Shown: positions 1 through 7,722, counted from the stretch's first letter. The stretch: DNA of 64,000 nucleotides from SHAN690 sp023262195 (GCA_038142005.1 JAYQJE010000001.1:930001-994000), one strand, 5' to 3'. Notes: generated by a model not told the origin, from the letters alone. Numbers and translations are program-made.

Positions 1-276
1 TCGTTGCATAGGAAATTATGAGAATAATATCTCCCTTTTGCACCCTTCTGGCGGATGGGCCATTGAGGTTAATTACGCCACTTCCTTTTTGACCTTTAAT
101 GACATAGGTTTCAAAGCGTTCACCGTTGTTAATATTCACCACAGCCACTTTTTCACCTTCGATCATATTTGCAGCTTCGAGTAAGTTAGCATCAATTTCA
201 ATGCTGCCCACATAGTCTGATTCGCATCTGTGACAGATACTCTGTGAATTTTTGACTTTAAAACTTCAATATTCAT
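1..276 (-). CDS. panD: Aspartate 1-decarboxylase, C-terminus beyond window, one frameshift
   Basis: PanD makes beta-alanine for pantothenate and coenzyme A; the cytoplasmic pro-enzyme cleaves itself between Gly24 and Ser25 to form a pyruvoyl cofactor. The ATG is at 276..274. The N-terminus reads MNIEVLKSKIHRVSVTDAN, and the downstream frame reads DYVGSIEIDANLLEAAN, then NNGERFETYVIKG and GSGVINLNGPSARR, all as in Bacteroidota PanD. The two parts lie in different frames: one base is missing around 216-224, just ahead of the Gly-Ser cleavage site. About 92 of the usual ~116 codons are present and the C-terminus runs off the window start. I read the break as a probable sequence error because both sides are well conserved. 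Confidence 0.85.
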
Positions 277-340
277 AAGGCTGCAAAAGTAGAAATTATT
301 ATACCCTCAGGTTTTGATGATAAGCAGTGAAATATTGTGA

Positions 341-532
341 TTATTTTTCTTCTCGCTCCCCACAATCATCGCAATCAGAGCCGTATTGACACACGTCATA
401 AAGCGATCCTTCCCCACCGTCATCACACTCACCATCTGCTTGGAAAGGACACGAGTTATCGCAAATAGTTCTGCGGCAACTTAAAAGAGGGGTAAGTATT
501 ACCAGCAACAATATGATGATTCTTGTTTTCAA
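341..532 (-). CDS. Cys-rich mini-lipoprotein with LNR-like motif (copy 2)
   Basis: A 63-aa predicted lipoprotein. Residues 1-19 are a signal peptide ending in a lipobox (LLSC), followed by a compact module with cysteine spacing CxxxCPFQADGECDDGG, then CQYGSDCDDCGER. The acidic DG-CDDGG-DC-DC pattern resembles small Cys-rich, possibly calcium-binding modules of the Lin-12/Notch-repeat type; that likeness is from memory and the function is unknown. The start codon is TTG at 532..530, overlapping the stop of the upstream paralogue (TTGA), so translation is probably coupled. It is a tandem relative of the next gene, which has the same module. Confidence 0.7.
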   Translation of the reverse strand: MKTRIIILLLVILTPLLSCRRTICDNSCPFQADGECDDGGEGSLYDVCQYGSDCDDCGEREEK

Positions 533-786
533 TCTTCAACAGTAATAATTAGGCGTTCTCCACAATCGCTACAGTCAGAACCAAGCACACAATAATCATG
601 ATCAGAACTCGGCCCGCCATCATCGCAATCACCATCATTTGCGAAAACACACTCATCGCTGCACAGTCTGTCCTCCCTAGTATTGATTGGTTTTTCTTCA
701 ACAGGCTCTTCCTCCTTATCTCGATTGCATGCGGCAATTATTAAAGTAGAAATAAGCATGAAAACAAGAATGCGAAATGAAATCAT
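529..786 (-). CDS. Cys-rich mini-lipoprotein with LNR-like motif (copy 1)
   Basis: An 85-aa predicted lipoprotein. I chose the ATG at 786..784 because it directly precedes a signal peptide (MISFRILVFMLISTLIIAAC) with lipobox AAC. After a charged linker (DKEEEPVEEKP) comes the module CSDECVFANDGDCDDGG, then CVLGSDCSDCGER, matching the neighbouring gene residue for residue at the cysteines and acidic positions. It is probably anchored to a membrane with the Cys-rich module exposed. The function is unknown. It is first of a two-gene unit; its stop overlaps the TTG start of the next gene. Confidence 0.7.
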   Translation of the reverse strand: MISFRILVFMLISTLIIAACNRDKEEEPVEEKPINTREDRLCSDECVFANDGDCDDGGPSSDHDYCVLGSDCSDCGERLIITVED

Positions 787-852
787 TGGTGCAAATATGC
801 TAGGAAAATTAGACGCAATTGCAGACTGGGTGGTTCGGTGATACTCATACTT

Positions 853-860
853 TATATTTG
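853..860 (+). promoter_or_regulatory. Bacteroidota -7 box (TATATTTG) for tRNA-Ala
   Basis: TATATTTG matches the Bacteroidota sigma-A -7 consensus TAnnTTTG and ends 10 bases before the first base of the tRNA. A weak TTCG lies upstream at 834-837. Confidence 0.6.
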
Positions 861-870
861 CGCCCACTTT

Positions 871-944
871 GGGGATGTAGCTCAGCTGGCTAGAGCGCTT
901 GACTGGCAGTCAAGAGGTCGTGGGTTCGACTCCCATCTTCTCCA
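871..944 (+). tRNA. tRNA-Ala(GGC)
   Basis: The sequence folds as a cloverleaf of 74 nt. The acceptor arm pairs GGGGATG with CTTCTCC and includes the G3:U70 pair that marks alanine tRNAs. The anticodon stem-loop CTTGA-CTGGCAG-TCAAG gives anticodon GGC, and the T arm is GTGGG-TTCGACT-CCCAT. The discriminator is A944; CCA is not encoded (CGA follows). A GIY-YIG ORF begins 29 nt downstream, and a second copy of the tRNA 3' half lies behind that ORF. Confidence 0.93.
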
Positions 945-972
945 CGAAGCCTCCACAATGGGGGCTATTTTT

Positions 973-1223
973 ATGACCTATTTTGTATACATAATATACA
1001 GTGCGAGTCGGGACTCGTACTATGTAGGGAGTTGCGATCATATGGATAAGCGCTTGAATGATCACAATAAAGGGAGGTCAAAATCAACTCAAGTTGGTAG
1101 ACTTGGGAGCTGAAGTATTATGAAACTTATGGTACGCGTAGTGAAGTTAGAAAGCGGGAGTCCGAAGTGAAGCGAAAGAAGTCTAGAAAATATCTAGAGG
1201 GGTTAATTACGGCTTGCGGCTAG
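973..1223 (+). CDS. GIY-YIG nuclease domain protein, frameshifted
   Basis: A small protein of the GIY-YIG single-domain family (UPF0213/COG2827-like, usually 80-100 aa). From the ATG at 973 it reads MTYFVYIIYSASRDSYYVGS, with the family's Y-I motif, then a YVG motif and the conserved RLNDHNKG. The frame breaks near 1102-1104 in GGTAGACTTGG: restoring one base gives WELKYYETYGTR and the Arg/Lys-rich end RKRESEVKRKKSRKYLEGLI with stop TAG 1221-1223. It is flanked by tRNA-Ala upstream and a tRNA 3'-half copy downstream, and the repaired frame runs straight into that copy. Nuclease function is inferred from the family only. Confidence 0.8.
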
Positions 1224-1276
1224 AGCGTCCCGAACTGGCTTCGGGGAGGTCGTGGGTTCGACTCCTATTTTTTCCA
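1211..1276 (+). repeat. tRNA-like remnant: duplicated 3' half of tRNA-Ala
   Basis: This stretch repeats the upstream tRNA. GGCTAGAGCG (1218-1227) and GAGGTCGTGGGTTCGACTCC (1246-1265, matching 914-933) are identical, and both end in TCCA. The anticodon arm CCCGA-ACTGGCT-TCGGG can still pair but differs, position 33 is C rather than U, and the 5' acceptor strand is missing. It is therefore unlikely to be a working tRNA. It marks the downstream border of the GIY-YIG unit. Confidence 0.7.
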
Positions 1277-1278
1277 AA

Positions 1279-1305
1279 AAAAAGCCCCGATGATTCGAGG
1301 CTTTT
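1279..1305. terminator. Bidirectional terminator hairpin
   Basis: AAAAGCCCCGA and TCGAGGCTTTT form a hairpin around TGAT with A and T tracts on either side. It separates the tRNA/GIY-YIG unit from the convergent glutathione peroxidase gene. Confidence 0.65.
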
Positions 1306-1322
1306 CAGTTTATTGAGACAGC

Positions 1323-1863
1323 TTATTTCAATAGTTCGTCAATTTGGCTTTGCACTTCACTAGATAGAACTGATTGCGAAGGCGGTATCATCGCCACAAG
1401 ATTTCCATCCTTGTCCAGCAAATATTTCTGAAAATTCCATTTCACTTTCGAATCCATGACTCCATTTTTCTCTTTTTCAGTCAAAAATTGATAAAGGGGT
1501 GCATATCGTTTCCTTTCACAGAAATCTTCGAGAACATTGGAAATGTCACCCCATAATTCTTCGTACAAAACTCCTTTATTTCTGAGTCTGTACCAGGTTC
1601 TTGGCCAGCAAAGTTATTTGCAGGAAAACCTAGAATTTCAAGGCCATCGGCATTTCTTTCATCATATAGTTTTTGTAGATCTTCATACTGTGGCGTTAGG
1701 CCACACTTGCTTGCACATTCACTATTAAAAGTGCCTTGCCTTTAAACTTTTCAAGACTCACATCTTCGCCCTCAAGACTCGTCATGGTGAATTGGTGAAT
1801 ACTATTTGAACTTGGGGCCGCCATTATTGCAGACAACATAATTATTGTGATAATTGATTTCAT
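1323..1863 (-). CDS. Glutathione peroxidase family protein (two frameshifts)
   Basis: A Cys-type glutathione/thioredoxin peroxidase that reduces peroxides. It starts at ATG 1863..1861 with a signal-like N-terminus (MKSIITIIMLSAIMAAPS), so it may be exported. The family motifs are present in different frames: LIVNV, then ASKCGLTPQYEDLQ with the peroxidatic Cys, FPANNFAGQEPGTDSEIKEFC, and VKWNFQKYLLDKDGNLV with the catalytic Trp. One base is missing at GTGCAAGC (about 1720-1728). A second is missing in the C run of CACCCC (about 1499-1502), where CACCCCCTT would restore HPLYQFL. Both breaks look like sequencing errors. The start lies 43 bp from the divergent fructosamine kinase. Confidence 0.85.
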
Positions 1864-1906
1864 CTTTCTTTATTTGAGCAGTTAACAATCTTAAACCAAT
1901 TTTAGT

Positions 1907-2770
1907 TTGGTATCGAATGCATTTGTATCAAAACTTGAAGCATTGCTGGGGTCTAAAATTGACTCGATTGAAGCCGTGCTTGGTGGAGATATTAATGATT
2001 CTTTTAAGATCGAAACAAAGGGCCAAGTCCTTTTTGTAAAGCAAAATCAAATAAGTGGGTTGAGCGGCTTGCTTGAAAAAGAAGTTGTGGGGCTTGAGCT
2101 ATTGCGTGGGCATTCTCATTTCAAAATTCCAGAAGTGATTTTATGCAATTCTGATGAGAAAACACAAGTGCTAGTTATAGAATGGATTGAACAAGGCCAG
2201 CCAACGAAAAAGTTCTGGGAAATATTTGGACATCAGCTGGCCGAAATGCATTCGGAAACACGAGGGAGTTTTGGTTTAGATCATAACAATTATATAGGCA
2301 CAATTCCTCAATGCAATGCAGAGAGGTCGAGTTGGAAGAACTTTTTGGTAGAATGTAGATTGCAGCCGTTAATAATGTTGGCCAGAGATAGCGGTGTGAT
2401 TTCGGATCCAGAAGTTCGATTGTTAGAAGGGAGTTTCAAGTGTATCGAATCGGTTTATCCACAGGAGCCTCCGTCTTTGGTGCATGGAGATTTATGGAGT
2501 GGAAACTACTTAGTGCATTCTAAGGGTGTGCCGGTATTGATTGATCCTGCGGTATATTATGGTCATCGCTTTATGGATTTAGCCATGATGCATTTGTTTG
2601 GAGGCTTTCACAGCCGGTTGTTTGATGCCTATGCAGAGACATATGCTTTCAGTTCTGGCTGGAGAAAAGATTTAAAGCACGCCAAATTGGTCCCGCTCCT
2701 AGTACACTTGGTTCTATTCGGACGAGGCTATTGGAGCGAATTGGAATCAATAATAAAGCGATTCGTATAG
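1907..2770 (+). CDS. Fructosamine kinase family protein
   Basis: A 287-aa protein of the fructosamine/ketosamine-3-kinase family, which phosphorylates sugar adducts on amines (protein deglycation) in the cytoplasm. The aminoglycoside-phosphotransferase-like fold is visible in GGDINDSFKIET near the N-terminus, the nucleotide-site Lys in LFVKQN, the catalytic loop HGDLWSGNYL (about residues 191-200) and the metal-binding IDPAVYYGHRFMDLAMM. The C-terminal LLVHLVLFGRGY is typical. No in-frame ATG exists near the N-terminus, so TTG 1907 is the likely start. It shares a terminator with the convergent glycine-rich gene. Confidence 0.88.
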   Translation: MVSNAFVSKLEALLGSKIDSIEAVLGGDINDSFKIETKGQVLFVKQNQISGLSGLLEKEVVGLELLRGHSHFKIPEVILCNSDEKTQVLVIEWIEQGQPTKKFWEIFGHQLAEMHSETRGSFGLDHNNYIGTIPQCNAERSSWKNFLVECRLQPLIMLARDSGVISDPEVRLLEGSFKCIESVYPQEPPSLVHGDLWSGNYLVHSKGVPVLIDPAVYYGHRFMDLAMMHLFGGFHSRLFDAYAETYAFSSGWRKDLKHAKLVPLLVHLVLFGRGYWSELESIIKRFV

Positions 2771-4275
2771 AAATAGAAAGGGCGCTGAATTTCAGCGCCC
2801 TTTCAGATTTATTTAAGTCGGCACTTTGTTAGTGCTGAATCATAATTTGCTTGCTAGATACAAACTCGTCTGATTCGAGTTTTAAGACATAAACACCGGA
2901 AGCCAAATTGCTGAAATCAACGGGGACTTGTTTAGTACCAGTCACATTTCCATTGTACACAGTGCTAATGAACTCACCATTGATATTGAAAAGGTTCATT
3001 TCAACATTAGTAGCCTCAAAGCTCAGATCAATCATCAAAGGACCATCTGTAGGTGTAGGATACACTACCCAAGCTTCAGATTGATCAACTGATCCGATAC
3101 CTGCAACAATGCAGTTCTTAAATCGAATGTTAACAGTATCCGATCCCATACATCCTTTATCATCCGTTACTTCTAACCAGAATGTCTTGTTTCCAGGAGA
3201 AGCAGTTGGAAGCCCTACAAGTATTTGACTTGTAGTCTTATTGTTACTCCACAAGTATGTATAGTTTGGATTATTTATAGGCCCGATGGTAGTTGCACCT
3301 CCATCGTCAATACAAATCTCAAAGTCAGACCCAAGGGTCACATCAGGATTTGGATTGATGACCACATCTACCTCATCAGTGCCAAAGCAACCCACTGCCG
3401 TAGTAACAGAAACCGAATATGTTCCGCTGTTTTCAACAGTAATGATTTGTGTGGTGTCACCATTTGACCAAGCGTAGCTCGAGCCAGCATTTTGTGCATC
3501 AATGATGGCTTGACCACAGCTTTCAATACTAGTTCCAATATCTACTGTAGGGTTGGAAGAAGTTGTGATCACGATTTCATCGCTAGCCATACAGTTTGGT
3601 GCTCCTTCGGTAACCGTGACGCTGTAGGTACCTGGAGTATTCACCGCAATGCTTGATGAACTAGCGCCTGTACTCCAGTCGTAGTCATCATAGGTTTCAT
3701 TGGATGCTTCGTTTTTAAGTACCACAAAAGCTCCGTCACATATAGCTTTATCTGGTCCAAGACTAAAATTCAGATCTATGACACTATCAATCATAAAAGT
3801 TGCAGTGTCATTGATGTTGATGGTATCGTTATTACCGTTTGGCATAGAAGTCCACCCTTTTAGCTCAACACCTTCAGTCAAGGTTATAGTACCGATAGTT
3901 ACTGTATCTGCTGTGCTAAAGGTTCCACCAAATGTATCAAGGAGACCTGTGTATGCAAATGTTGGCTGAGCTATACCGTCAATGGCCCAATCTACATCGG
4001 CCATTGTAATCTGATTCGAACCGAAATTTTGAAGGATCACATCCACATTATATGTTCCGCTACAAATAAGATTTGAAACAAGATCTGGGCTTACAAATGT
4101 TGCTACACCAATATTGTTGGGTTCGGGCGAACTGAGTGGAGTAATGATGACTAAACCAGGACCATTATTACCACCGGTAGTGTTGGTTTGGTTTGAACCA
4201 TCATTATATGATCCTCCACCGCCACCACTATAGCCATTTCCATGATAAGGAGCGCCACCGCCACTATATCCTCCA
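2766..4275. repeat. Near-identical direct repeat block 1, copy A
   Basis: This ~1.5 kb block matches 5235-6744 at a constant offset of 2469 bp. By eye I found only a handful of differences (for example at 2778, 3809, 4112 and 4122), becoming denser past about 4200. It covers the shared terminator and the CARDB, Ig-like and sorting domains. Confidence 0.85.
2777..2803. terminator. Bidirectional terminator hairpin
   Basis: AAAGGGCGCT and AGCGCCCTTT form a perfect stem. It lies between the stop of the fructosamine kinase and the stop of the convergent glycine-rich gene. The same hairpin with one base change recurs at 5248-5270 as part of the duplicated block. Confidence 0.8.
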
Positions 4276-5030
4276 CCAGCACCACCGCCAGTATTATTGG
4301 TGTGTGTTCCAGCGCCACCGCCAAAGCCGCCTACTGCACCACCGTATGAGGAAGGACCTCCTTGACCACCTTGCACGAAACCTCTACCTCTTTGAGAGCC
4401 CCAGCTACTTGCACTGGAGCCATCAGTTAGGAAGCCTCCGCCTCCACCGGCACCATTGTTACAGCTTCCAGCAGCACCGCCACCGTTTCCGTTGGTTCCA
4501 CCGTTACCGGCACAGTTGTCACCGTTACCACCACCATTTCCGGCTTGACCAGGGTTGCCATCAGGGCCATTTGAAGTTGCACCTGATCCTCCACCAGCAA
4601 TAGCCAATGGAACATTGCCCGCTTGCTTCACTACAAATGATCCACCGCCTCCACCGGATGCACCCGTATTACCATCTACACCTTCTTGGCCAACTAAGAT
4701 TTCGAGAACTTCACCACCTTGGAGCAAGAATTCTCCATACACTGTAGCTCCTTCACCACCATCATATGAGGCATCATCAGCGCCTTTAGCGCCATGCACT
4801 TCAATACTATAAAAACCTGCTGATGGGACTGTCCATTTTTGGATTCCACTAGAAACGGTCACCGCGCCTTGTAGGCTGGTACTGTTATAAGCAGAATTAA
4901 CTTGCGCCTGTGTAGGGCCATTTTGGCCTGTAGCGCCTGCGGTTGTAAACTCATAAACTACTTGTGCGTTTGCCGAAAAAGCAAAACAAATAAGTACAGA
5001 ACTGAGTAGATAAGTAAAAAATTTGTTCAT
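2829..5030 (-). CDS. T9SS type A protein with ALK/LTK-like glycine-rich domain (paralogue A)
   Basis: A 733-aa exported surface protein. Residues 1-23 are a signal peptide ending ANAQ. Residues ~24-300 form a glycine-rich domain opening VVYEFTTAGATGQNGPTQAQ, with LEILVGQEG, VPLAIAGGGSGA and long Gly runs (YSGGGGGSYN). Residues ~305-415 resemble a CARDB-type fold, followed by three Ig-like repeats (LGPD, STGAS, YSVTVT). Residues ~655-733 are a T9SS type A sorting domain (VYPTPTDGP... ASGVYVLKLES... IMIQH). It is probably secreted across the outer membrane and attached to the cell surface, as an adhesin or binding protein (inference). It is nearly identical to paralogue B over most of its length. 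Confidence 0.88.
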   Translation of the reverse strand: MNKFFTYLLSSVLICFAFSANAQVVYEFTTAGATGQNGPTQAQVNSAYNSTSLQGAVTVSSGIQKWTVPSAGFYSIEVHGAKGADDASYDGGEGATVYGEFLLQGGEVLEILVGQEGVDGNTGASGGGGGSFVVKQAGNVPLAIAGGGSGATSNGPDGNPGQAGNGGGNGDNCAGNGGTNGNGGGAAGSCNNGAGGGGGFLTDGSSASSWGSQRGRGFVQGGQGGPSSYGGAVGGFGGGAGTHTNNTGGGAGGGYSGGGAPYHGNGYSGGGGGSYNDGSNQTNTTGGNNGPGLVIITPLSSPEPNNIGVATFVSPDLVSNLICSGTYNVDVILQNFGSNQITMADVDWAIDGIAQPTFAYTGLLDTFGGTFSTADTVTIGTITLTEGVELKGWTSMPNGNNDTININDTATFMIDSVIDLNFSLGPDKAICDGAFVVLKNEASNETYDDYDWSTGASSSSIAVNTPGTYSVTVTEGAPNCMASDEIVITTSSNPTVDIGTSIESCGQAIIDAQNAGSSYAWSNGDTTQIITVENSGTYSVSVTTAVGCFGTDEVDVVINPNPDVTLGSDFEICIDDGGATTIGPINNPNYTYLWSNNKTTSQILVGLPTASPGNKTFWLEVTDDKGCMGSDTVNIRFKNCIVAGIGSVDQSEAWVVYPTPTDGPLMIDLSFEATNVEMNLFNINGEFISTVYNGNVTGTKQVPVDFSNLASGVYVLKLESDEFVSSKQIMIQH
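4558..4847. repeat. Near-identical direct repeat block 2, copy A
   Basis: It matches 7027-7316 at the same 2469 bp offset and encodes the N-terminal half of the glycine-rich domain. It is separated from block 1 by a diverged ~280 bp stretch of equal length. Confidence 0.8.
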
Positions 5031-5234
5031 TGAAATTGATTTAAATTAAACAATAAGATGATAAAACTAAAATTCTTATTCCATTGTAAGGAGTATACCG
5101 TGCAAAAACATATCGACAATATTGGATTCAAAAGAAGTCTCAATTTATTTTACATGTCAAAAAAAAGGACCGTTTAAGTCAATTACACATATTTTGAGCA
5201 TGTAAAAGCATATTCACAAGGGTTAATTTATCAG

Positions 5235-6744
5235 TATAGAAATAGAGAGGGCGCTGAATTTCAGCGCCCTTTCAGATTTATTTAAGTCGGCACTTTGTTA
5301 GTGCTGAATCATAATTTGCTTGCTAGATACAAACTCGTCTGATTCGAGTTTTAAGACATAAACACCGGAAGCCAAATTGCTGAAATCAACGGGGACTTGT
5401 TTAGTACCAGTCACATTTCCATTGTACACAGTGCTAATGAACTCACCATTGATATTGAAAAGGTTCATTTCAACATTAGTAGCCTCAAAGCTCAGATCAA
5501 TCATCAAAGGACCATCTGTAGGTGTAGGATACACTACCCAAGCTTCAGATTGATCAACTGATCCGATACCTGCAACAATGCAGTTCTTAAATCGAATGTT
5601 AACAGTATCCGATCCCATACATCCTTTATCATCCGTTACTTCTAACCAGAATGTCTTGTTTCCAGGAGAAGCAGTTGGAAGCCCTACAAGTATTTGACTT
5701 GTAGTCTTATTGTTACTCCACAAGTATGTATAGTTTGGATTATTTATAGGCCCGATGGTAGTTGCACCTCCATCGTCAATACAAATCTCAAAGTCAGACC
5801 CAAGGGTCACATCAGGATTTGGATTGATGACCACATCTACCTCATCAGTGCCAAAGCAACCCACTGCCGTAGTAACAGAAACCGAATATGTTCCGCTGTT
5901 TTCAACAGTAATGATTTGTGTGGTGTCACCATTTGACCAAGCGTAGCTCGAGCCAGCATTTTGTGCATCAATGATGGCTTGACCACAGCTTTCAATACTA
6001 GTTCCAATATCTACTGTAGGGTTGGAAGAAGTTGTGATCACGATTTCATCGCTAGCCATACAGTTTGGTGCTCCTTCGGTAACCGTGACGCTGTAGGTAC
6101 CTGGAGTATTCACCGCAATGCTTGATGAACTAGCGCCTGTACTCCAGTCGTAGTCATCATAGGTTTCATTGGATGCTTCGTTTTTAAGTACCACAAAAGC
6201 TCCGTCACATATAGCTTTATCTGGTCCAAGACTAAAATTCAGATCTATGACACTATCAATCATAAAAGTCGCAGTGTCATTGATGTTGATGGTATCGTTA
6301 TTACCGTTTGGCATAGAAGTCCACCCTTTTAGCTCAACACCTTCAGTCAAGGTTATAGTACCGATAGTTACTGTATCTGCTGTGCTAAAGGTTCCACCAA
6401 ATGTATCAAGGAGACCTGTGTATGCAAATGTTGGCTGAGCTATACCGTCAATGGCCCAATCTACATCGGCCATTGTAATCTGATTCGAACCGAAATTTTG
6501 AAGGATCACATCCACATTATATGTTCCGCTACAAATAAGATTTGAAACAAGATCTGGGCTTACAAATGTTGCTACACCAATGTTGTTGGGTGCGGGCGAA
6601 CTGAGTGGAGTAATGATGACTAAACCAGGACCATTATTACCACCGGTAGTGTTGGTTTGGTTTGAACCATCGTTATATGATCCTCCACCGCCACCACTGT
6701 AGCCATTTCCATGATAAGGAGCGCCACCGCCACTATATCCTCCA
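5235..6744. repeat. Near-identical direct repeat block 1, copy B
   Basis: Partner of 2766-4275 at offset 2469 bp. The identity begins exactly at GTATAG, which in copy A is the end of the fructosamine kinase gene; in copy B that sequence is intergenic. Confidence 0.85.
5248..5270. terminator. Terminator of paralogue B (duplicate of 2777-2803)
   Basis: AGGGCGCT and AGCGCCCT pair, followed on the minus strand by a short T-rich stretch. It sits about 30 bp past the stop of paralogue B and is a copy of the paralogue A terminator, so gene and terminator were duplicated or converted together. Confidence 0.7.
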
Positions 6745-7499
6745 CCGGCACCGCCACCAAGGTTATTAGTATGTGTTCCAGCGCCACCGCCAAAACCGCC
6801 AACAGCACCACCATATTGTGATAGACCACCGGTGCCACCATTGTTGTAACCAATTCCTTTACAGGTACCCCAGTTACTATTACTTAGGCCGTCTGATAAG
6901 AAGCCACCAGCACCACCAGCGCCATTACCGCAACTGCCTGATGCACCGCCACCGTTTCCATTGGTTCCACCATTACCGGCACAGTTGTCACCGTTAGCAC
7001 CGTTACTTCCTGCTTGGCCAGGATTACCATCAGGGCCATTTGAAGTTGCGCCTGATCCTCCACCAGCAATAGCCAATGGAACATTGCCCGCTTGCTTCAC
7101 TACAAATGATCCACCGCCTCCACCGGATGCACCTGTATTACCATCTACACCTTCTTGGCCAACTAAGATTTCGAGAACTTCGCCACCTTGGAGCAAGAAT
7201 TCTCCATACACTGTAGCTCCTTCACCACCATCATATGAGGCATCATCACCGCCTTTAGCGCCATGCACTTCAATACTATAAAAACCTGCTGATGGGACTG
7301 TCCATTCTTGGATTCCGTTCACTGCAGTGACAGCTCCTTGTAAGTTTGTAGTTGCATATTCGGCATTGACTTGGGCTTGAGATGGACCATTTTGCCCAGT
7401 GGCCCCTGCCGTTGTGAACTCATATACTACTTGGGCATTTGCTGTAAAAGCACAAATGCCAAGTGAACAAATGAGAACTTGAGTAAAATTTTTTTTCAT
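5298..7499 (-). CDS. T9SS type A protein with ALK/LTK-like glycine-rich domain (paralogue B)
   Basis: A 733-aa twin of paralogue A with the same domain order: signal peptide (MKKNFTQVLICSLGICAFTA), glycine-rich domain, CARDB-like region, Ig-like repeats and T9SS type A tail. Residues from about 300 to the C-terminus appear identical to paralogue A. The N-terminal part of the glycine-rich domain is also shared. Its middle (residues ~160-245) differs, for example FLSDGLSNSNWGTCKGIGYN where A has FLTDGSSASSWGSQRGRGFV. The mosaic suggests recent duplication or ongoing recombination, leaving a variable patch in the putative binding domain. Function is inferred only. Confidence 0.88.
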   Translation of the reverse strand: MKKNFTQVLICSLGICAFTANAQVVYEFTTAGATGQNGPSQAQVNAEYATTNLQGAVTAVNGIQEWTVPSAGFYSIEVHGAKGGDDASYDGGEGATVYGEFLLQGGEVLEILVGQEGVDGNTGASGGGGGSFVVKQAGNVPLAIAGGGSGATSNGPDGNPGQAGSNGANGDNCAGNGGTNGNGGGASGSCGNGAGGAGGFLSDGLSNSNWGTCKGIGYNNGGTGGLSQYGGAVGGFGGGAGTHTNNLGGGAGGGYSGGGAPYHGNGYSGGGGGSYNDGSNQTNTTGGNNGPGLVIITPLSSPAPNNIGVATFVSPDLVSNLICSGTYNVDVILQNFGSNQITMADVDWAIDGIAQPTFAYTGLLDTFGGTFSTADTVTIGTITLTEGVELKGWTSMPNGNNDTININDTATFMIDSVIDLNFSLGPDKAICDGAFVVLKNEASNETYDDYDWSTGASSSSIAVNTPGTYSVTVTEGAPNCMASDEIVITTSSNPTVDIGTSIESCGQAIIDAQNAGSSYAWSNGDTTQIITVENSGTYSVSVTTAVGCFGTDEVDVVINPNPDVTLGSDFEICIDDGGATTIGPINNPNYTYLWSNNKTTSQILVGLPTASPGNKTFWLEVTDDKGCMGSDTVNIRFKNCIVAGIGSVDQSEAWVVYPTPTDGPLMIDLSFEATNVEMNLFNINGEFISTVYNGNVTGTKQVPVDFSNLASGVYVLKLESDEFVSSKQIMIQH
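7027..7316. repeat. Near-identical direct repeat block 2, copy B
   Basis: Partner of 4558-4847. The signal-peptide region beyond it (7317-7499) is clearly different from copy A. Confidence 0.8.
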
Positions 7500-7644
7500 T
7501 GCGTTTAGATTTAATTTAAGCGTTAAGGGCCACTAAATTAATCTTATTGTGGTAAAATCGGTAACAGTGCTCAGATTATTACCTCTTATCATTTCAGTAA
7601 AAAACTGAGAGGAATTACGCTTATGTCAAAAACACGTTCAGAAA

Positions 7645-7692
7645 GGGCGTGATCCAAACCAACTCTTTTTATGATTGATGAAGATCACGCCC
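7645..7692. terminator. Long-loop inverted repeat after paralogue C
   Basis: GGGCGTGATC (7645-7654) and GATCACGCCC (7683-7692) form a perfect 10-bp inverted repeat with a 28-nt loop, about 30 bp past the stop of paralogue C. On the minus strand it ends in CCCTTTC. It may be a terminator or an mRNA 3'-end stabiliser; the loop is long for a classic terminator. Confidence 0.45.
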
Positions 7693-7722
7693 CATGTCAT
7701 TAAATACCAGCTCCAGTGGATT

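Noticed and set aside
838..1113. 91-aa protein reading through tRNA-Ala into the GIY-YIG ORF
   Set aside because: The first ~45 codons are the tRNA gene itself; the protein start is ATG 973.
1211..1276. Second functional tRNA (Pro-like, TGG) downstream of GIY-YIG
   Set aside because: No matching 5' acceptor strand or D arm, and C instead of U at position 33; treated as a duplicated 3' half.
4193..4603. Long His/Arg- and Pro-rich plus-strand ORFs opposite the glycine-rich genes (also near 6773, 9320 and 11674)
   Set aside because: They are antisense readings of GGT/GGC glycine codons (giving Pro, His, Arg or Ala runs) within clear minus-strand genes with signal peptides and sorting domains.
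2829..7499. Insertion sequence or transposon behind the A/B duplication
   Set aside because: No transposase gene, terminal inverted repeats or target-site duplication at the block edges; tandem homologous recombination is enough.
7645..7692. Operator site for a dimeric regulator of paralogue B (perfect 10-bp inverted repeat)
   Set aside because: It lies 146-193 bp upstream of paralogue B but only ~30 bp past the stop of paralogue C, and its arms are 28 bp apart; a 3'-end structure is more likely.
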